DNA of 64,000 bases from AP-15 sp963712825. Lineage in GTDB: Bacteria > Pseudomonadota > Alphaproteobacteria > ATCC43930 > CGMCC-115725. Of this stretch, positions 61,535-64,000 are shown piece by piece. The DNA lies in contig CAVQJP010000002.1 in assembly GCA_963712825.1 (NCBI GenBank), positions 248,001 through 312,000 on the forward strand. The letters run 5' to 3'. Position 1 is the first letter of the stretch; every line of letters begins with the position of its first letter. The notes under the pieces are model-generated. The model made no database searches. It saw only the letters and a list, made by a program, of their open reading frames with translations, and was not told the origin of the DNA. The translations under genes and the position numbers were made by a program.

Positions 61535-62461
61535 CTATATGCTGTCCGACCCAAACGCCCAGCGGCGCGCCAGCTGATGCCCGATCGCGAGCGGCGGCGG
61601 CAGGGTCGCGACCTCCGGGATCGGGTCGTCGGTGCGCGAGCGCTCTACCATCGCGCGCACCTCGCCGCGCTCGAACCAGCGCGCCTCGGCGAGCTCTTCG
61701 GGATCGATCCGAATCTCTTCGGAAACCGCCTCGGCCAGCAGCCCCATCATCAGGGTCGACGGAAACGGCCAGGGTTGCGACGCGAGATAGCGCACCCGGC
61801 CGATCGCGATCCCCAATTCCTCCAGCACTTCGCGCCGCACCGCTTCCTCGATGGTCTCGCCCGGCTCCATGAACCCAGCCAGGCACGAGTAGCGCGTTCC
61901 GACGCGCCGGCGGCCGCGGCCGAGCAGACAGCGCTCGCCCCTGACCGCAAGCATGATGACGACCGGGTCGACGCGCGGATAATGATGCGCCCGGCAATTG
62001 GGGCAGCGCCGGCCCCAGCCGCCGGACGAGATCGTGCTTGGCGTCCCGCATTGCGCGCAGAAACCATGGCGGGCGTGCCAGTCGAGCGCGGAACGCGCCT
62101 CGGCGAGGATCGCCGCCTCCGGACCCGGAATGACGGTCGCCAGGGCGCGGACGTCGGCCGTCGCACCTGCGGCGTCGCCGGTTGGGGGCACGCCGGTGGC
62201 GTCAATTGCGAAATATGCCCGGCCCTCGCCGATCCCGAGCAGAACCAGAGTGGCGGCGCCCTCGATTGCCGCCCGCCAGGGCGCCACCTCCTGCCAGTCG
62301 AGCGCTGTGGCCGAAGGGTCCCGGACGACCGGCTTTAATTCGCGGAACGGCAGCAGCCTGGTTTCGGGATCGTCGAGCAGCGAGACGATCCAGGCGGCGT
62401 CCTGCCGGCGCTGGCTGACGCGGTCGAGCGGGTTGCCGGCAAAGGTGTAGATTTCTTCCAT
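61535..62461 (-). CDS. nudC: NAD+ diphosphatase / RNA decapping Nudix hydrolase
   Basis: 308 residues. Zinc ribbon CAQCG ... CPNCRA (four Cys) in the middle, followed by the Nudix box GFMEPGETIEEAVRREVLEELG (spelled by its pattern G-x5-E-x7-REVLEEL-G) and the NudC specificity stretch SQPWPFPSTLMMG. The N-terminal domain is the usual NUDIX-like type. Splits NAD(H) and removes NAD caps from RNA 5' ends. GGCGCG precedes the ATG. Confidence 0.96.
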   Translation of the reverse strand: MEEIYTFAGNPLDRVSQRRQDAAWIVSLLDDPETRLLPFRELKPVVRDPSATALDWQEVAPWRAAIEGAATLVLLGIGEGRAYFAIDATGVPPTGDAAGATADVRALATVIPGPEAAILAEARSALDWHARHGFCAQCGTPSTISSGGWGRRCPNCRAHHYPRVDPVVIMLAVRGERCLLGRGRRRVGTRYSCLAGFMEPGETIEEAVRREVLEELGIAIGRVRYLASQPWPFPSTLMMGLLAEAVSEEIRIDPEELAEARWFERGEVRAMVERSRTDDPIPEVATLPPPLAIGHQLARRWAFGSDSI

Positions 62462-62583
62462 GCGCGCCCTTTTTTCTCGGCAGCTCGGCCGCCGTCGAAG
62501 CCAGCGACGGGTCCTATCACAACTTCGACCGCGCCCGAAGCGTTTGCGCAGACCGGCGGCCGGGCAGGTGCTATGGTCGAGCG

Positions 62584-63288
62584 ATGAGCAACGGACCCTA
62601 CATCGCCGAGATCGCGGCCTTGGTCGGCGACCCGGCGCGTGCGAACATGCTCTCGGCGCTGATGGATGGCGGCGCGCTGAGTGCCGGCGACCTCGCCTTT
62701 GCCGCGCACGTCACCGCTTCGACCGCGAGCGCGCATCTGGCAAAGCTGGTCGAGGCGCGGCTGCTTGCCGGCGAAAAGCAGGGCCGGCGCCGGTGCTTCC
62801 GGCTGGCCTCGGCCGAGGTCGCGCGCATGCTCGAAGAGATAATGTCGGTCGCGGTGACGCGGACGCGGCACTACCGGCCGGCCTGGATGCGGGACGAGGC
62901 GCTGCGCTCGGCGCGGACCTGCTACGACCATCTGGCGGGCCGGCTCGGCGTGGCGCTGGCCGCGAGCCTCGCCGCCCGCCGCTATGTGCTGCTCGACGAA
63001 GACGGCGGCGAGGTTACCCCGGAAGGCGCGCGATTCCTCGACGAATGGGGGATCGACCTCGCGGGTGCCGCCGGCAGGCGCCGCCGCTTTTGCCGGCCCT
63101 GCGTCGACTGGAGCGAGCGCCGCCCGCATCTCGGCGGTGCGGTCGGGGCGGCGTTGGCGCAGCGCTGCTTTGCCCTCGGCTGGGTCGAGCGGGTCAAAGA
63201 CAGCCGCGCGGTCGCGATCACGCCGTCCGGGCACGACTGTTTCTTGGCAAAATTTGGAATCGAAATTCCAACCGCCGCTATGGGTTAG
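62584..63288 (+). CDS. ArsR-type winged-helix regulator
   Basis: 234 residues, with the DNA-binding domain first: IAALVGDPARANMLSALMDGG, LSAGDLAFAAHVTASTASAHLAKL (recognition helix ASTASAHL), then RRRCFRLAS wing. The C-terminal half (residues 90-234) is an extra domain including RRRRFCRPCVDWSERRPHLGG, seen in long ArsR-family proteins that sense organic effectors or redox; the C-x2-C could bind metal. The open frame upstream starts in a different reading frame. No target gene is adjacent in sense orientation. Confidence 0.88.
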   Translation: MSNGPYIAEIAALVGDPARANMLSALMDGGALSAGDLAFAAHVTASTASAHLAKLVEARLLAGEKQGRRRCFRLASAEVARMLEEIMSVAVTRTRHYRPAWMRDEALRSARTCYDHLAGRLGVALAASLAARRYVLLDEDGGEVTPEGARFLDEWGIDLAGAAGRRRRFCRPCVDWSERRPHLGGAVGAALAQRCFALGWVERVKDSRAVAITPSGHDCFLAKFGIEIPTAAMG

Positions 63289-63317
63289 CGCCGATCGCGG
63301 CCGATGTCCTGCGCGGG

Positions 63318-63525
63318 TTAGCCCAATCTCAACAATCGGCGCGCCAGCGGGTTGAGCCCGCCCGCAGGCGAGAACGGATTGTAAAATCCTCACCCCGCCG
63401 AGATCGGTCCCGTCTCTCATATCCTCGGTCAGCAGGACCGAGCACCCCGCCTCCCTCGCGGTTGCCGTCAGCAGCGCATACGACCCGGTGGCATCGAGGC
63501 TGGAGCGTCTGCTATCGCCGTTCAT
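63318..63525 (-). pseudogene. VapC-like PIN toxin remnant
   Basis: From an ATG that overlaps the antitoxin stop, the frame gives about 22 residues with weak similarity, then ATAREAGCSVLLTEDMRDG and LGGVRIL, the last part of a PIN domain including its conserved Asp pair region. A +1 base near 63375 then shifts NPFSPAGGLNPLARRLLRLG out of frame; the shifted frame ends at TAA 63318-63320. About 80-90 N-terminal codons with the first catalytic Asp are missing. Not functional. Confidence 0.6.
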
Positions 63526-63763
63526 GCAGCGCATCGCGGTCGAGCGGTCCGGCGCCAATCGGCCATCCCTTCTCCATTCGAGCACGAGTCCGGACCAAAG
63601 CTGCCTCCTGCTCGCGGCTAAGAAGCCGACGCCCAGCTGCGGGGACGAGACGTGCGACCGGCTCGCCCCGACGGGTGATCACGTACTCTTTACCGGCCTC
63701 GACCTCATGGATGCAGCGGGAAAAGACCTGGTTGGCTTCACGCAGACTGATGGTTTTGGTCAT
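63512..63763 (-). CDS. type II antitoxin, Phd/YefM-like
   Basis: 83 residues: MTKTISLREANQVFSRCIHEVEAGKEYVI is the classic prevent-host-death fold (core REANQVFSRCI), followed by TRRGEPVARLVPA and a flexible C-terminus (LDRDALHERR) that would bind the toxin. It looks intact while its VapC partner is decayed, so it may persist as an orphan or counteract a toxin elsewhere. Confidence 0.85.
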   Translation of the reverse strand: MTKTISLREANQVFSRCIHEVEAGKEYVITRRGEPVARLVPAAGRRLLSREQEAALVRTRARMEKGWPIGAGPLDRDALHERR

Positions 63764-63943
63764 CTCGGAAACCTGACGAACTGGCGCTACGCGGGATCAA
63801 GCAGCGCAAGCGGTGCTACACAGAAGTGCGTTCACCACGTTTTTCGGTCCCAGAGCTGCTATGGCCCGCCTTTTGCACTGTGACAAGGGGGAATGGATCG
63901 CATAAGGTAGTTGGCTACAACAAATGGTGGAACAGGGTAAGCG

Positions 63944-64000
63944 ATGAACCTTTTCTTTCGGCTCCTGCACGCGGCGGCAGCGGCCTTACTCGCTCTTTGG
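63944..64000 (+). CDS. start of a gene cut by the window edge
   Basis: 19 codons are visible: MNLFFRLLHAAAAALLALW. AGGG seven bases before the ATG supports the start. The N-terminus resembles THEM6-type thioesterases (MNL-x-FRLL...) or a membrane signal; too short to decide. Nothing else between 63764 and 63943. Confidence 0.35.
   Translation, partial: MNLFFRLLHAAAAALLALW

Noticed and set aside
1..64000. tRNA or rRNA genes
   Set aside because: I looked for T-loop GGTTCGAATC-type motifs and conserved rRNA blocks in the intergenic stretches and saw none. A covariance-model search would be decisive.

Overview
This is a 64 kb piece of a high-GC chromosome. Gene content and order point to an alphaproteobacterium, most like the Rhodospirillales. 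The pointers are the rph-rdgB-hemW run, dapB/DUF2244/nth in one neighbourhood, a bactofilin, a DUF1640 coiled-coil protein, a CreA family protein and an ECF sigma/anti-sigma pair. The genus cannot be read from the sequence. No rRNA, tRNA or CRISPR array was seen.

Layout. 1-2330 is the 3' part of an RND efflux permease. 2470-5185 holds a small exported protein, an N-terminally truncated SxtJ-like protein and a carbamoyltransferase broken by one frameshift. 5292-13329 is housekeeping: dapB, DUF2244, nth, bactofilin, an EI24/CysZ-like protein, DUF1640, a His-rich small protein and glgX. 13415-19506 (minus strand) is a molybdenum hydroxylase operon (FAD, 2Fe-2S, then two tandem large subunits). 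19710-20138 is arfB. 20139-23458 is visibly less GC-rich and carries a secreted protein and a MACPF/perforin-domain gene cut by an in-frame amber codon. 23937-27669 is a three-gene, translationally coupled glycosylation cluster.

28085-35262 contains creA, an MFS transporter, a MATE transporter behind what looks like a leader-peptide attenuator, a CDP-diacylglycerol pyrophosphatase, a two-subunit Rieske oxygenase and a cupredoxin. 35326-43529 (minus strand) is an MdtABC-like efflux operon: adaptor, two RND permeases (the second frameshifted) and a MarR regulator as last gene. A palindrome overlapping the likely promoter is the probable operator. 44442-50332 holds a DsbD/ScsB-like protein, a type III CoA-transferase and a penicillin acylase family protein. 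50417-50670 is a HicB/HicA deletion remnant. Then come an MFS transporter, threonine ammonia-lyase, DUF1330, RDD, a second MFS transporter, rph-rdgB-hemW, anti-sigma/ECF sigma, an SDR, nudC, an ArsR-type regulator, a Phd-type antitoxin with a decayed VapC, and the first codons of a further gene.

Several genes are disrupted: the carbamoyltransferase, RND permease 2, MACPF, vapC and hicBA. Single-base events can be assembly errors, but the toxin-antitoxin remnants need larger deletions and look like real decay. The best candidates for new biology are the MACPF gene and its island, and the MATE leader.
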